The notes: generated by a model from the letters alone, not told the origin. A stretch of DNA of 64,000 bases from Ypsolopha sequella (GCA_934047225.1 CAKOHE010000006.1:62001-126000), one strand, 5' to 3'; numbered from the stretch's first letter, positions 12,117 through 22,770 are shown. Numbers and translations are program-made.

Positions 12117-12248
12117 AAAGCCGATTCTGAAGGTTTAAATTTTAGTTTTAGTGCTGTCAAAAGTAATTTTCTTGATTTCCAAATAGTCCTGAAGTGTTAT
12201 GATACTGACAGCCCTAAAACTAAAATGAAAGCCTTCAGAATTGGCTTT
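12117..12248. mobile_element. Short TIR element (MITE), copy 2, TA-flanked
   Basis: The element runs from AAGCCGATTCTGAAGG to CCTTCAGAATTGGCTT and is flanked by TA on both sides (cTA|AAGCC, GGCTT|TAtt). It also carries an inverted ttagttttagtgctgtc / gacagccctaaaactaa pair. The TA duplication suggests mobilisation by a Tc1/mariner-type transposase. Copy 1 is at 7289-7437. Confidence 0.75.
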
Positions 12249-12560
12249 ATTAAATAAATAATTGAAAAAACCTGATAATTCTTAGTGTAATGTGAGCCGT
12301 TTTCCAAGCTAGCTTCCATTAAATTTTCATAGATGGCGCTGTCAAAGGACTTGAAAAATTATATAATCTCTTGGCTAAATGGACCTTTCCAAAAGATTAA
12401 AAACAATTTAAAGTCTCCTATAGACCTCAAAGTATACATGCGTACATCTAATTCTGGACACTGATAACAACGATGATTTTGGACTTCGCCACCTTTGTTG
12501 AAACTGATTTTGTAACTGATCTGCTCAATGCTAGTAGGTATTGCTCATTATGAGCAAATA

Positions 12561-12565
12561 CTGCG
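12561..12565. repeat. BEL/Pao target site duplication, left
   Basis: CTGCG directly precedes the left LTR. The identical CTGCG follows the right LTR at 19018-19022. Confidence 0.9.
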
Positions 12566-12741
12566 TGTTCGGGATTGAGTTGTGGGTTTTTATAATAATA
12601 AACTTGAAATAAAATTCTGAAGAATATTTGCACGACTGTATTGATTTGTAGGTAAGTAAGAAGAGTGACACACAGTTGTTACAATCAAACGCGTTCAGAA
12701 CGGAGATATGTTGCTTGCGGAATTCATCAGGCGCTTAAACA
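12566..12741 (-). repeat. BEL/Pao 3' LTR
   Basis: This 176-bp copy begins TGTTCGGGATT and ends GCGCTTAAACA on the plus strand, so it carries the TG..CA ends of LTRs in either orientation. A G-run on the minus strand just outside it (CCCGGGGGCA at about 12742-12751) is in the position of the polypurine tract. Confidence 0.92.
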
Positions 12742-12768
12742 TGCCCCCGGGCGTTGAAAGCTGCGGTT

Positions 12769-13974
12769 TCAACCAGAATCTGATGAAGACATAGGTAGTG
12801 GACAGATCTTGCTAAATGCTCTCCGTATAACTCCAGTGGAAGTCTTGATGTCAGCTACTCGGACGATTCTATCAGCTCCGGGATAAACTGCGACTATTCG
12901 ACCTAGTCTCCACTTCAGTGGTGGTAGGTTGTCGTCTTTCACCACAACCAAGGTATCGAGCTTCAAACTGTCCTTACAGGAACGCCACTTGATTCTTTGT
13001 TGCAATTCAGCAACATACTCTTTGCTCCACCTGATCCAGAAATGCTGGCGGAGTTGTTCAATTCGATGAAATCGAGTAAGATGATCAGTCGACTGATCTC
13101 GATAGTCTTTCTCTGGCAAAGATGTTAATGGCCTGCCAATCAGAAAATGGCCCGGCGTCAGTGGAGTGCAGTCTGCTGGATCTGAAGAGAGCGGCGTCAG
13201 TGGTCGGGAATTTAATATCGCCTCGATTTGCACAAGTGTGGTGTTAAGCTCTTCATAAGTTAAATTACAATTTCCCAACACTCTTTGCAAGTGATATTTT
13301 GTTGACTTCACACCCGCCTCCCAGAGACCGCCAAAATGAGAAGCAGCAACCGGAATAAACTTAAAATTAATGCCATCGTTAGACACATCTTCGCCTAAAG
13401 AATTGCAATTAGTTTTCAAAAATTTGGAAATCTCATTATATGCACCAACAAATGAGGTACCATTATCTGAGAAGATACTAATGGGCTTTCCCCTTCTTGA
13501 AATAAATCGACGCAGTGCTAATAAGTAGTTATTGCTCGTTAAATCTCCCACCAACTCTAAGTGCATAGCCTTGGTGGAAAAGCATACAAAAATTGCAATA
13601 TACACTTTTACCAGCCTACATCCTCGACCTTGACGGCTAGCACACATAATAGGGCCCGCGTAATCTACACCTACGTTTTCAAAGGGATAGCCACCTGATA
13701 AAAGACGCTCTTGTGGCAAATTTCCCATTAAAGGAGTAACGATTTTACCTCGCATGTGACTACATCTTACACACTTATGATAGGATGCCTTCGCTAAATT
13801 GCGACCTCCTATGGGCCAATATACTTCTCTAATTGATGCCAGTAATAGTTGCGGACCGGCGTGCATCAACCGTTTGTGCTCAAAGTCGAACAATATCTTC
13901 GTAAAAAGTGGACTGTAATAATATAGGATGCTTTTTACTAAAGCAGAAATTTGAATTGTCGAGACGGCCACCAA
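12769..13974 (-). CDS. BEL/Pao integrase segment (3' part of the gag-pol ORF, shifted frame)
   Basis: The open frame is 401 codons, of which roughly the first 25 are in the wrong frame. The integrase zinc-binding HHCC motif is at H33, H38, C68 and C71. The catalytic core has D104 (GVDYAGP), D170 (FSDNGTSF) and E219 (FGGLWEAG), the DDE triad that joins cDNA to host DNA. A C-terminal region (RPLTSLPEKDYR, LPPLKWRLGRI) matches the end of BEL polyproteins. It overlaps the upstream ORF (ending at 13880) by 95 bp in a different frame. BEL/Pao elements normally encode one uninterrupted polyprotein, so this break is a mutation or sequence error rather than a separate gene. Protein similarity crosses between frames at about 13895-13915, next to a short T/A run. 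Confidence 0.9.
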   Translation of the reverse strand: MVAVSTIQISALVKSILYYYSPLFTKILFDFEHKRLMHAGPQLLLASIREVYWPIGGRNLAKASYHKCVRCSHMRGKIVTPLMGNLPQERLLSGGYPFENVGVDYAGPIMCASRQGRGCRLVKVYIAIFVCFSTKAMHLELVGDLTSNNYLLALRRFISRRGKPISIFSDNGTSFVGAYNEISKFLKTNCNSLGEDVSNDGINFKFIPVAASHFGGLWEAGVKSTKYHLQRVLGNCNLTYEELNTTLVQIEAILNSRPLTPLSSDPADCTPLTPGHFLIGRPLTSLPEKDYRDQSTDHLTRFHRIEQLRQHFWIRWSKEYVAELQQRIKWRSCKDSLKLDTLVVVKDDNLPPLKWRLGRIVAVYPGADRIVRVADIKTSTGVIRRAFSKICPLPMSSSDSG

Positions 13975-16900
13975 CGCGCATTATATTATTTTCATCTAAA
14001 AAGACATTGAACTTGAGTAATGGACTCTTTGCCGGTAAATTCTGCTTACTGCAGAGTAATTTATACTCTGGAAAGGACTCGTCTTGACACTTCAAAATAA
14101 CAACCTGTAAGGCAATTTTTAGTTCCTCTTCTCCTAAAAAACTTGTCTTGATAGGTTGTTTCCTACATGACCTAATAAACCGTAAAACGTAAGCTACGGA
14201 ACGGACAAGCCGTAAATAACTCGAAAAACGACGAAAATCGATCAACACATTTTCGTTGTTAACATCATCAACGGTGATATTTAATGCAACGTCAGGTCGA
14301 GTCTCAGGCAATGTTTCAAGATGCTTGGGTTGTAAAGGCCATTCTGAAATATCTTGTTTCAAAAATTCGGGACCGAACCACCAAAGATTATTATTTTGCA
14401 GTGTACTAATATCCACACCTCGAGATATTAGATCTGCAGAGTTTTTATCAATTGGGACGTGTTTCCATGTACAATTACCTGCCTTTTCTAAAATTTCAGC
14501 AACACGATTGCGTACGAACGGCTGAAGCTTAGAAGGCAACATACGTAACCATCCCAACACTATGGTGGAGTCGGTCCAAAAATAAACCTTGTTGACCTTA
14601 ACTCGAAGTGAGTTCGTTACTTTCTCATAGAGGCGCGCCCCTACTAAAACACCACACAATTCGAGTCTTGGTGTGGTTGTGGGTTTGATGGGAGCCACTC
14701 GACTCTTAGCCATCAACAAACGAACTGCAACCTCACCAGTATCATTGGTGCTACGAACATATACACAGGAACCATATGCCCGCTCGGACGCATCTGCGAA
14801 AATGTGTAAATCTAGCGTTTTATATTGGTCACAGACGATAATCCGTGGAATACGAATCTTATTTAACAGTGGCAACATGCTAACAATATCATTCCACTGT
14901 TTTTGGATGTCTGAAGTTAACGGATCATCCCATGACAGTCTGTGCAACCACAATTGTTGCATTAACATCTTCATGACGATTACGCAAGGAGCTAATAGCC
15001 CTAAAGGGTCAAAAATTTGAGCAACAACGGAAAGTAAATCACGCTTCGTATTACTGTTTGGAATCGACGGACTAATTGGAAAGCAGAGTCCATCAGAATC
15101 TGCATGCCAGCCAAGTCCTAACAACTTGTCAGGCTCATTAGATCCAATGTTTAAATTGTGAGTCACTTGAGTAACATCAGGTACTAACTCAGGTTCGTTC
15201 GACTTCCATTTTCGAAGTGGCATACATGCTGATGTGAGTGCTTCCGTTACTTCTTTACGTATAACTTTTACCTCATTTAAATCATCACCACCCGTTAGTA
15301 AATCATCGACGTAAAAGTCGTGAGTGATGATTTCAGCTATTTTTTCATTCTTGCAGTCAAGACCTACCTGTTTAAGACAGCGCGTCGCAAGAAATGGAGC
15401 ACTAGCCGTACCGTATGTTACGGTGTTCAATTGGTAAGTCTTGATAGGTTGAGAAAGATCATAATTGTCTCGCCAGAGAACCTGTTGCAAATACCTATCA
15501 TTAGGATGAACAGTTATCTGTCTATAAAATTTATTGATGTCAGCGCATAAAATGTATTTGTGTTGCCGAAAGCGGAGTAGTATAGACAATAGGTCGTCTT
15601 GTACCGTAGGTCCGACCATTTGAAGGTCATTATAAGATACGCTAGAGGTCGTAGGACTACTTCCATTGTACACGACACGAAGTTTAGTAGTAGTACTACT
15701 TTCACGTAAGACTCCGTGGTGTGGAATGAAATACGCATTTTTATTTGTGAGATGACATTCAGACATATGACCTAGCGATTGATACTCTGCCATGAAGTCG
15801 TAATACATTTGACTTAACTCGGGTTTGGTTTTTAATCTGCGCTCTAAAGAATAAAGACACTGTTTAGCCTTTTGATAGGAATCTCCTAAAATATTAGGAT
15901 TATGTTTGAGTGGTATGCGAACACAAAAACGGCCGTCTTCGAGACGCGTTGTATTTTCTTTAAAATGTTCTTCACACCGCTTTTCATCAGGAAAATAATG
16001 AGGTGAGTTTGAGTTTACTTCCTCTAGCTGCCAAAAACGCATTAAATCGCTTTGAATGTCATTCGTATGACCGTCAGCAGAGGATGCAATCTTTGTAAAG
16101 TTACATCTCAAATCACTCGACAGCAATGTAAAATTATTGCTAGAAATAGGGCCTGAAATTATCCACCCTAGCTTGGTGTCACAAAGAACAGGATTATTGT
16201 TACCAAGCTTGATTTGTTGTGACCCTAACAAATCCCAAAAGAGATCAGCGCCTATTAAAATATCGACTTCAGTAGGTTTGTAAAATGTCGGGTCTGCCAA
16301 ACAAATGTTGGAAGGTATTTTAAGGCTAGAAATATCGATTTCACAACCTGGAACATTACTGGTAATTGATGGCAAAACAAAGCAATGAATGTCTGTAGAA
16401 AAGCTGTCAGTTAATGATTTCATGCTTATACGACAAGTTTTGCCTACGTGCGAAGTGACGTTATTTATGCCCAGTATCGACCTATCTACTTGACTTGTCG
16501 GCAAGTTCAATTGACGAACAAGTCTTTCAGTCGCGAGACTAGAGGTACTACCGCAGTCAAGGACGGCGCGTACGATATGTTCGCGATGATCATTGTCGAA
16601 CAACTTTATTAGTGCGGTTGACAATAATACTTCGTTCTGCCTTTGAGTTGCGGATGCAACACTGGCTGACAATGCTACACTGTTTGAAGTAGCGGCAACA
16701 GGAGACGACGACGGCGACGGTGAAGCTGCAGTCTCGGGTAAACTATTTTCATTACGTGTGTTTACACCCCTACTTAGTTCACTTACATGAATAAGAGTAT
16801 TATGACGTCGCTTACAAACCTTACATCCTGGCTTTTTGCAAGTGTTAGAATAATGGCCCTTCCTAAAGCAGTTATAACAAATCTTATAACTTGACAGTAA

Positions 16901-18001
16901 GTTTAGTCGAGCATCATTGCTTAAAGCGAGAAATTGTGGACAACTTGATAGTGAATGGTCACCCTTACACTTGAAACAAGCCCTTTGTGTTGATTCTAAA
17001 TTAGAGCTATTCGAATTTTGTACGGAAACCATAGTTTTTAACTTGGCGCTTGATTTGTTATTCACGGTAGGTTGGATATTACGTGACATCTCTAATGTTT
17101 CGATTAAGTCTGCCCGATTACGCATGAACTTAATAAATGTGTCGAACGTAATTGAAGTATCGTTGTCTACGCGACCTTTATACTCTTCCCACTCACGGTA
17201 AGTTTTTTGATCCAATTTATGAGTCACAATATAAATTAGGAGGGTATCCCACTGTTTGACAGGTTCGCCTAATGACTCTAAAGCCCGTAAATTTTTATTT
17301 AACTGATCAATTAAGCGTTTCAAAGTCACAGATGATTCTTTTGTTATAATATCAATATTAAATAAGGCTGAAACATGATTTTGTATTAACAGACGTTTAT
17401 TGTTAAACCTCTCACACAAAAGCCTCCATGCCACTGCATAATTACTAGCTGAAAAATCAATCGATTGTATTACCACGGCAGCTGATCCCTCCAGGGATGC
17501 GCGTAAGTAATGAAACTTATTGATCTCATCCATGTCGTCACTTGAGTGAATTAGGCTAGTAAATGTGTCATGGAATTCTAACCAATTATCGTAAGAACCA
17601 CTGAATTTTGGCAACTGAATGGTAGGGAGCTTAACGAGCTTGTGATTACTAACACGAGTGCCCTTTTCACTGCTAGCACACTCCTCACTACTCCTATTGA
17701 ACACACTTAATACATTCTGAGCAGTAGCCAGTGTTTTATAATATTGCGACTCGAATTCGGCACGCTCGTTTAATTGTAAATCTACGGTTTCCACTAAACA
17801 TTCCAACCTTAATTGTACCTCATCATATTGATCATACAACGACTCAAGTTTATTCATACGTAATTGCAATTCTTTGGCGTCCAAAATAGTCAAAGACTTG
17901 ATATTCTCACTTAAAGATTGAGTGTAGTTAGCGAATGCAGTTAAGCGTCCCTTGAAGCTTCCTCGTTTTTTAATTAACTCCCCTTTCTCTTTTTCGGTCA
18001 T
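13880..18001 (-). CDS. BEL/Pao Gag-Pol polyprotein (Gag, protease, RT, RNase H)
   Basis: 1373 codons from the ATG at 18001. The N-terminal coiled Gag region is followed by a DUF1759-like capsid segment (about residues 120-300). Two CCHC zinc knuckles are at C342-C345-H349-C354 and C375-C378-H383-C388. The aspartic protease motif DCGS is at 482-485. The reverse transcriptase has D821 (ADINKFYRQ) and YVDD at 897-900. The Pao-type RNase H has D1070 (IFADAS), E1114, D1144 (WTDST) and D1190. All catalytic residues are intact. The frame ends prematurely just before the integrase HHCC motif, which continues in the overlapping ORF at 12769-13974. The protein drives cytoplasmic reverse transcription of the element and is no part of host metabolism. 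Confidence 0.93.
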   Translation of the reverse strand: MTEKEKGELIKKRGSFKGRLTAFANYTQSLSENIKSLTILDAKELQLRMNKLESLYDQYDEVQLRLECLVETVDLQLNERAEFESQYYKTLATAQNVLSVFNRSSEECASSEKGTRVSNHKLVKLPTIQLPKFSGSYDNWLEFHDTFTSLIHSSDDMDEINKFHYLRASLEGSAAVVIQSIDFSASNYAVAWRLLCERFNNKRLLIQNHVSALFNIDIITKESSVTLKRLIDQLNKNLRALESLGEPVKQWDTLLIYIVTHKLDQKTYREWEEYKGRVDNDTSITFDTFIKFMRNRADLIETLEMSRNIQPTVNNKSSAKLKTMVSVQNSNSSNLESTQRACFKCKGDHSLSSCPQFLALSNDARLNLLSSYKICYNCFRKGHYSNTCKKPGCKVCKRRHNTLIHVSELSRGVNTRNENSLPETAASPSPSSSPVAATSNSVALSASVASATQRQNEVLLSTALIKLFDNDHREHIVRAVLDCGSTSSLATERLVRQLNLPTSQVDRSILGINNVTSHVGKTCRISMKSLTDSFSTDIHCFVLPSITSNVPGCEIDISSLKIPSNICLADPTFYKPTEVDILIGADLFWDLLGSQQIKLGNNNPVLCDTKLGWIISGPISSNNFTLLSSDLRCNFTKIASSADGHTNDIQSDLMRFWQLEEVNSNSPHYFPDEKRCEEHFKENTTRLEDGRFCVRIPLKHNPNILGDSYQKAKQCLYSLERRLKTKPELSQMYYDFMAEYQSLGHMSECHLTNKNAYFIPHHGVLRESSTTTKLRVVYNGSSPTTSSVSYNDLQMVGPTVQDDLLSILLRFRQHKYILCADINKFYRQITVHPNDRYLQQVLWRDNYDLSQPIKTYQLNTVTYGTASAPFLATRCLKQVGLDCKNEKIAEIITHDFYVDDLLTGGDDLNEVKVIRKEVTEALTSACMPLRKWKSNEPELVPDVTQVTHNLNIGSNEPDKLLGLGWHADSDGLCFPISPSIPNSNTKRDLLSVVAQIFDPLGLLAPCVIVMKMLMQQLWLHRLSWDDPLTSDIQKQWNDIVSMLPLLNKIRIPRIIVCDQYKTLDLHIFADASERAYGSCVYVRSTNDTGEVAVRLLMAKSRVAPIKPTTTPRLELCGVLVGARLYEKVTNSLRVKVNKVYFWTDSTIVLGWLRMLPSKLQPFVRNRVAEILEKAGNCTWKHVPIDKNSADLISRGVDISTLQNNNLWWFGPEFLKQDISEWPLQPKHLETLPETRPDVALNITVDDVNNENVLIDFRRFSSYLRLVRSVAYVLRFIRSCRKQPIKTSFLGEEELKIALQVVILKCQDESFPEYKLLCSKQNLPAKSPLLKFNVFLDENNIMRVGGRLDNSNFCFSKKHPILLQSTFYEDIVRL

Positions 18002-18821
18002 TCTGGGAGATGAGTGCTGCTATCAACCTGGAATTTATACAACACAAACCGTAAAACAACTAAAATAAATACCTACACAACTTATCAATAGGGAGTTGTT
18101 TGTGAACAATTTAAAAACAAATAAACAATGCTTAATATTTAAACCAAAGACGTACAAGTTTCAATAATTATTAAGTTCTTAGCTTTTGAATGAAAATGTA
18201 TAAGTAGTAAGTGCTTATTGCACGTACTAAATCCTCAAGTTTACGTTTATTTGTTCACTATTAAATAATATGAATGCATAAAAAACAATCGGTGCGATAA
18301 CACGGCAAAATACTGTACGATACAAGTAAATAACAAAGCTTTTGTCTCACACAAATTATGACTTTATAATTTTATACGTAAATAGTTATGCACAAGTTCG
18401 TAACGTGAAAAAACATTCGATATACAACAGTTACACATTAATAAGTAAAATAATGTAGCTTTAATGCTTACTATACTGTAATAAGTACGGTTTTTTACTT
18501 AATAACTGCAGAATACAAAAATAAGTGTTTTTGTCACAATGCAATAGGTACCTACCTACGTAAACAGCAGTAAATAACAAATAGGTATTTCAGTAAATAC
18601 TAACCTTATCAGTGTAGTAAAACCTTGATTTATACTAAATACTACCTTTTTGAGTGCTGGGTTATGATAAATTATAAAAATCTAGCTTTAACACCACTTT
18701 GCTTGATAATTTGATTACGTCACTATGCCGGTTGATGATTTTCTTCCACAATTAACTTGATAAATCCACTTTATAACGATGATTTCCACAGGATAACAAG
18801 TAATCCTTGTTATTTCCACAT

Positions 18822-18841
18822 CCGGCTTCGATCCAGGACCA
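18822..18841 (-). other. BEL/Pao primer binding site (putative)
   Basis: On the minus strand the bases immediately after the 5' LTR read TGGTCCTGGATCGAAGCC. A start with TGG directly at the LTR boundary is expected of a tRNA-primed site (pairing with a CCA 3' end). The primer tRNA was not identified. Confidence 0.65.
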
Positions 18842-19017
18842 TGTTCGGGATTGAGTTGTGGGTTTTTATAATAATAAACTTGAAATAAAATTCTGAAGAA
18901 TATTTGCACGACTGTATTGATTTGTAGGTAAGTAAGAAGAGTGACACACAGTTGTTACAATCAAACGCGTTCAGAACGGAGATATGTTGCTTGCGGAATT
19001 CATCAGGCGCTTAAACA
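18842..19017 (-). repeat. BEL/Pao 5' LTR
   Basis: The 176-bp partner of the LTR at 12566-12741, with no difference found by eye. It should carry the promoter driving minus-strand transcription, that is, antisense to the alkaline phosphatase gene. Confidence 0.92.
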
Positions 19018-19192
19018 CTGCGGCTCTCTAGCACTTAAAACAGATTTAGAGAAGCGAAATGATAAGCGAACAGAAAAAAAGCTGTAACCTTTAAGGTGTT
19101 TATCCTAAGTCGTTAGACAGCGCCATCTATGAGAATTTTATAGAAACTAAATTGGAAAATGGCTCATTGATTTCTCCAATGTTCTTTTCCAG

Positions 19193-19356
19193 GTATAGTA
19201 ACAACAACCAGAGTGACGCATGCCACTCCAGCGGCTTCCTACGCTCATTCAGCTGACAGAAGATGGGAGGCAGACACGGACCTTCCAAGATATGGCCTGC
19301 ATTGTGATGATATTGCTACTCAACTAGTGAGGGGACGTGTCGGCATAAATATTGAT
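19193..19356 (+). CDS. ALP: Alkaline phosphatase, internal exon
   Basis: The acceptor is TTTTCCAG|GT at 19192/19193 and the donor is TTGAT|GTAAGA at 19356/19357. Two bases complete the glycine codon split from the exon ending at 10958, and the exon ends in phase 0. It encodes [20 protein letters not shown], then [11 protein letters not shown] and CDDIATQLV. The TTTR..THATPA stretch is a hallmark of the family and includes the metal-site threonine/histidine region. It lies just beyond the BEL/Pao right LTR (176 bp away), so splicing must skip the 6.5-kb insertion. Confidence 0.9.
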
Positions 19357-19727
19357 GTAAGATTTTGTCTGGTTTTTATAAAGCTCCTATTAAAAATCAT
19401 TATAAAAACTCATAATAAAGTGGTAAAAACGTCGTGTCTGTACATTTTTGCCAAATTACTGAGTATTGTATAATTAGGTCTTTTAATGTGGCCCGAAAAA
19501 TTTCAGCAATTTCATATGTAAAGACCTATTAGGTATGCAATTGATTTGTAATGCTCATTAGCATTACTAACAAATATCATACCTATGTTTTTTTCTTGAT
19601 ATTGGTTTAAATTACGTTTCTGAAACTTCGATTGTGCGATGTAGCTACTCATACATAAACGGAGCTAGCTCACATAGAAATCCATAATATATCGATATTA
19701 AATGCACAGGTACATGTTTTAATTAGT

Positions 19728-20104
19728 TTTCAATGCATGTGCTCGTAAAAGCGCACTTTTTATGCATCAAAACCGAACAGAAAGTCGATTATTTTGCCCT
19801 AGGGCTTTATTATTTTTTTTTTCAATGGTTGGCTAACCTGCAGCCTTTCTTGTGTACCATAAATGTCATACTTTTTTTTCCACTGTTTAACGGCTCTGGA
19901 TCCAGTCCTTTTGAGCCAATTATAATTTAAAGTTCACAAAATTATATTTGTTTTATTTCCTCACACTATGCATTGAAAAACGTAGTATGACACACGGGCG
20001 TAAGAGCAATAAATTACTCGGTTACGTTTAAAACACTCGCTACGCTCGTGTTTTAAATCGTCCTCGTAATTTATTACTTTGCGCCCTTGTAGCATAAACT
20101 ACTA
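19728..20104 (+). mobile_element. 395-bp MITE family, copy A
   Basis: The left end is TTTCAATGCATGTGCTCG and the right end is TAGCATAAACTACTAT. It contains an internal stem made of aaaacactcgctacgctcgt / aaattactcggttacg and their near inversions. It is about 85-95% similar to copies at 23606-24000, 29049-29441, 30354-30748, 33676-33976 and 38987-39376. Its right end stops about 14 bases before the ALP exon at 20119. Confidence 0.88.
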
Positions 20105-20118
20105 TTACTTTTCCACAG

Positions 20119-20455
20119 GTTGTCTTTGGAGGGGGAAGACGACATTTTTACTCAAAGGCAGTAAAAGATCAGGAGAATTATTCAGGCTACCGGAGCGATG
20201 GAGTCAATCTACTAGAAGAATGGATAAATAAAAGAACGAGTCTAGGATCAAACCCCACATATGTATACAATAAGAAGGATCTACTAGACCTAAATGTGAC
20301 TAAATATAACAGTGTCCTAGGTCTATTCTCACCAGATCATATGCCGTATAGACTTGATGCTGATGTGAATGAAGATCCAAGTCTTGCTGAGATGACCTTG
20401 AAAGCAATCGAAGTTTTGGCCAAGAATAGAAATGGGTTCTTTTTGTTTATTGAAG
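20119..20455 (+). CDS. ALP: Alkaline phosphatase, internal exon
   Basis: The acceptor is TTCCACAG|GTT at 20118/20119 and the donor is TGAAG|GTGAGT at 20455/20456. The exon starts in phase 0 and leaves one base. It encodes VVFGGGRRHFYSK, then LLEEWINKR, LLGLF-like SVLGLFSPDHMPYRLD, DPSLAEMTLKAIEVL and FFLFIE(G). The GGGRR and LGLF..MPY blocks are typical, and the closing FFLFIEGG supplies the metal-binding glutamate. The frame is fully open with no sign of decay. The splice acceptor polypyrimidine tract directly abuts MITE copy A. Confidence 0.92.
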
Positions 20456-20922
20456 GTGAGTTAAATGAGCAATTTATCAATCGTTTCGTTTCTTTGTTGT
20501 ATTTTAAAGCCTCTAATGACACAGGTAAAACGAAAGGCCTTGATGTTATCTCAATCATAGAGACAAACATACATACATATATACTATACTCACGCCTGTC
20601 TCTCAGTAGAGGGTAAGCAGAGAATATAGATTTCCATCTGCTACAATCCGGACACACCTCTTTCGTTTCTTCCACACCCATCCGTCTAGCCATACAAACT
20701 CTACTATTCCGGATAATTTTGGTCTTTGCCCTTCTTCAGAAGGCAATCCCCTGCAAAGGAAAAATTAACTTTTCCCTCGATTTTGAATGAAATATGGAAT
20801 ATGAAATGAAATGAAGTATGAAACTTGAAATGAAATTAACGCGTAAAATGGTTTCGACCAACATTCTTGTCTGCTATTTATTGTTTAACTTTTATTTTAG
20901 CGATAATAATAACATGAGGAAC

Positions 20923-21087
20923 TGCGGATCTACCGTGTAATTCTGATTTTTATCAACATCAACTTGAGATTGAAATTTGACGTGCGTGCGACGACGCCCG
21001 CCTAACATGCCATCTCTTTTGCACGCACGTCAAATTTCAATCTCAAGCTGACGTTGATGAAAATCAGAATTACACGGTAGACCCGCT
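20923..21087. mobile_element. Foldback MITE in the ALP intron
   Basis: Arms of about 68 bp are reverse complements (ctaccgtgtaattctgattt and gaaatttgacgtgcgtgc against gcacgcacgtcaaatttc and aatcagaattacacggtag) around a loop of about 30 bases (gacgacgcccgcctaac). Non-coding. Confidence 0.82.
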
Positions 21088-22116
21088 GGTCGCTATCCCG
21101 ATCGAAAATTGTTATTGGGGTGAGCCGTTTTACAATAATCATAATGATAACTCAACAGATTAATAAAATTGTACTTTAATCAAGAGATTAAAAGTAGCCG
21201 GAAGCAAAGCTCCTATGTGCTATATGCATCAAATATTATATACTTTTTAAATTAAATTAGTGTACAGATTGTAAACGGACATCTGTATGCTGGTTTCTTT
21301 TTTTTTACAAAGAAACAAAAACGCGTCGATGAACAAAATATTGGACCAGCCCGTTACAAAATTGACAGTAGTTAACATTAGTAAAAAATCCCAAATATAA
21401 GTTCATGCAACATTGGAACGTGAGACATTGGGATGCGAGTTCGTTTCGTAATAGACTTGCACGAGTGTCCCAATGTCTAATTATGTCCAGTTGCACACAA
21501 TACTTTATCTACCACCATCAAAAGCAATTTCACGAAAAATGAGAAAAATAACACTCGTCATGATATTGTAGTGATACCTGTCATGATACCATGAGCCTAT
21601 AGGATGTATGTAAATGCCTGAGACCAATCAGAAGCGAGAGAGCAAAGAGGGTGTGGCTTAAGAAATTAGGACAGACCGTTATCGCATGTGATTGGTTCTC
21701 TAGCCTAGTTCTGATTTGGCCAATCACAGCGCTGAATTGCGGTCTTATTTTGTAACATTATAACATCGGTCAAAAAATATAAGTACTTATGAAACCGCTT
21801 TTGATATAGTGATTACCATATTGCAATATGGGAGAAGATTTATAAAGTATATTTTTTTTCATTTTCAATCAGTTTATATTATATATTTATATAAAAACAC
21901 TTATTAAAATAACAGTTTCCAGATATATTTCGACAAATAGTCGGCTTCAGTGGAATTTGATAAAATTTATGTATTATTTTCATATATTTTCATTTTCGTA
22001 TTTTTATTTGGGAAAGTTGTTCAGTGAGTTCAGTAGATTACATGGTTTCATTTCATTTAAAGTTACTTGTCCATTTACAAAATTTAAAAATTAAAAATAA
22101 AAAGTTTCATTTATAG

Positions 22117-22322
22117 GTGGCAGAATCGATACAGCCCACCACGAAGCTAAGGCTCGGAAAGCCCTGGACGAAACGGCAGAGTTCGCGAAAGCGGTCGAGG
22201 CCGCCATGATGGTTGTAGACCCCGAAGATACCCTTATTGTGGTAACAGCTGACCACAGCCACACCATGACGTATAGCGGGTACAGCAAGCGTGGCACTGA
22301 TATCCTTGGATTTAGTAATAAG
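22117..22322 (+). CDS. ALP: Alkaline phosphatase, internal exon with metal ligands
   Basis: The acceptor is TTTATAG|GT at 22116/22117 and the donor is AATAAG|GTAAAA at 22322/22323. Two bases complete the glycine of EGG, and the exon ends in phase 0. It encodes [18 protein letters not shown], then [11 protein letters not shown] and [25 protein letters not shown] and TADHSH carry the zinc-binding Asp and His residues of the family. The frame is open. Confidence 0.92.
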
Positions 22323-22659
22323 GTAAAAATCGGACCCTTTTGCAATAAGTATATCAGCACAAAATAGATACTACCAGAAGACTGACTCGACGACGGAGCA
22401 AAAACAGATGCACACATGCATAGACGCATACGTTTGATGATCTCAGCAGAATTTCGTATTGGCATTCGACCGACTTCATGCGAAGTCTTCGTACGTACGC
22501 ATCTGTGTGTGCGTGCGCCTTTTTCGCTAGTAATGCGGAGTAAACCTTCTGTAAGTGGTTATTTTGTGATATCATGGTCCTAAGCTTTTCCGCTATAAAG
22601 GTTTCACCGTGATTTGTTGATTGGTTGCAGAGTTTGCTTATAACGAATGGACACTTTAT

Positions 22660-22770
22660 CGTACACAAAAGACATATAAAAAGACAAACAGAGTTTTGAA
22701 AACATAATTTTGTACAAAGGTGGACTTATCTGTTCAAGCAATTTTTTCCAGCCAACCTGGAATTAAAAGG
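22660..22770 (-). repeat. Non-LTR retrotransposon 3' tail, copy 3
   Basis: gagttttgaaaacataattt, then ttgtacaaaggtggacttat and attttttccagccaacc follow the order seen at 4300-4370, more diverged. Confidence 0.55.

Larger units (their letters stand above)
12566..19017 (-). mobile_element. Full-length BEL/Pao LTR retrotransposon
   Basis: A complete 6452-bp element bounded by two 176-bp LTRs that look identical when read side by side, flanked by the 5-bp direct repeat CTGCG (12561-12565 and 19018-19022). BEL/Pao elements typically duplicate 4-6 bp. Its internal region encodes Gag, aspartic protease, reverse transcriptase, RNase H and integrase in that order on the minus strand. Identical LTRs mean a recent insertion. 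It lies in an alkaline phosphatase intron (between exons ending at 10958 and starting at 19193), antisense to that gene. The only visible coding defect is a frameshift between RNase H and integrase near 13900. Confidence 0.95.

Noticed and set aside
14256..17201. Plus-strand ORFs of 74-115 codons inside the BEL element
   Set aside because: They are antisense shadows of the Gag-Pol frame.
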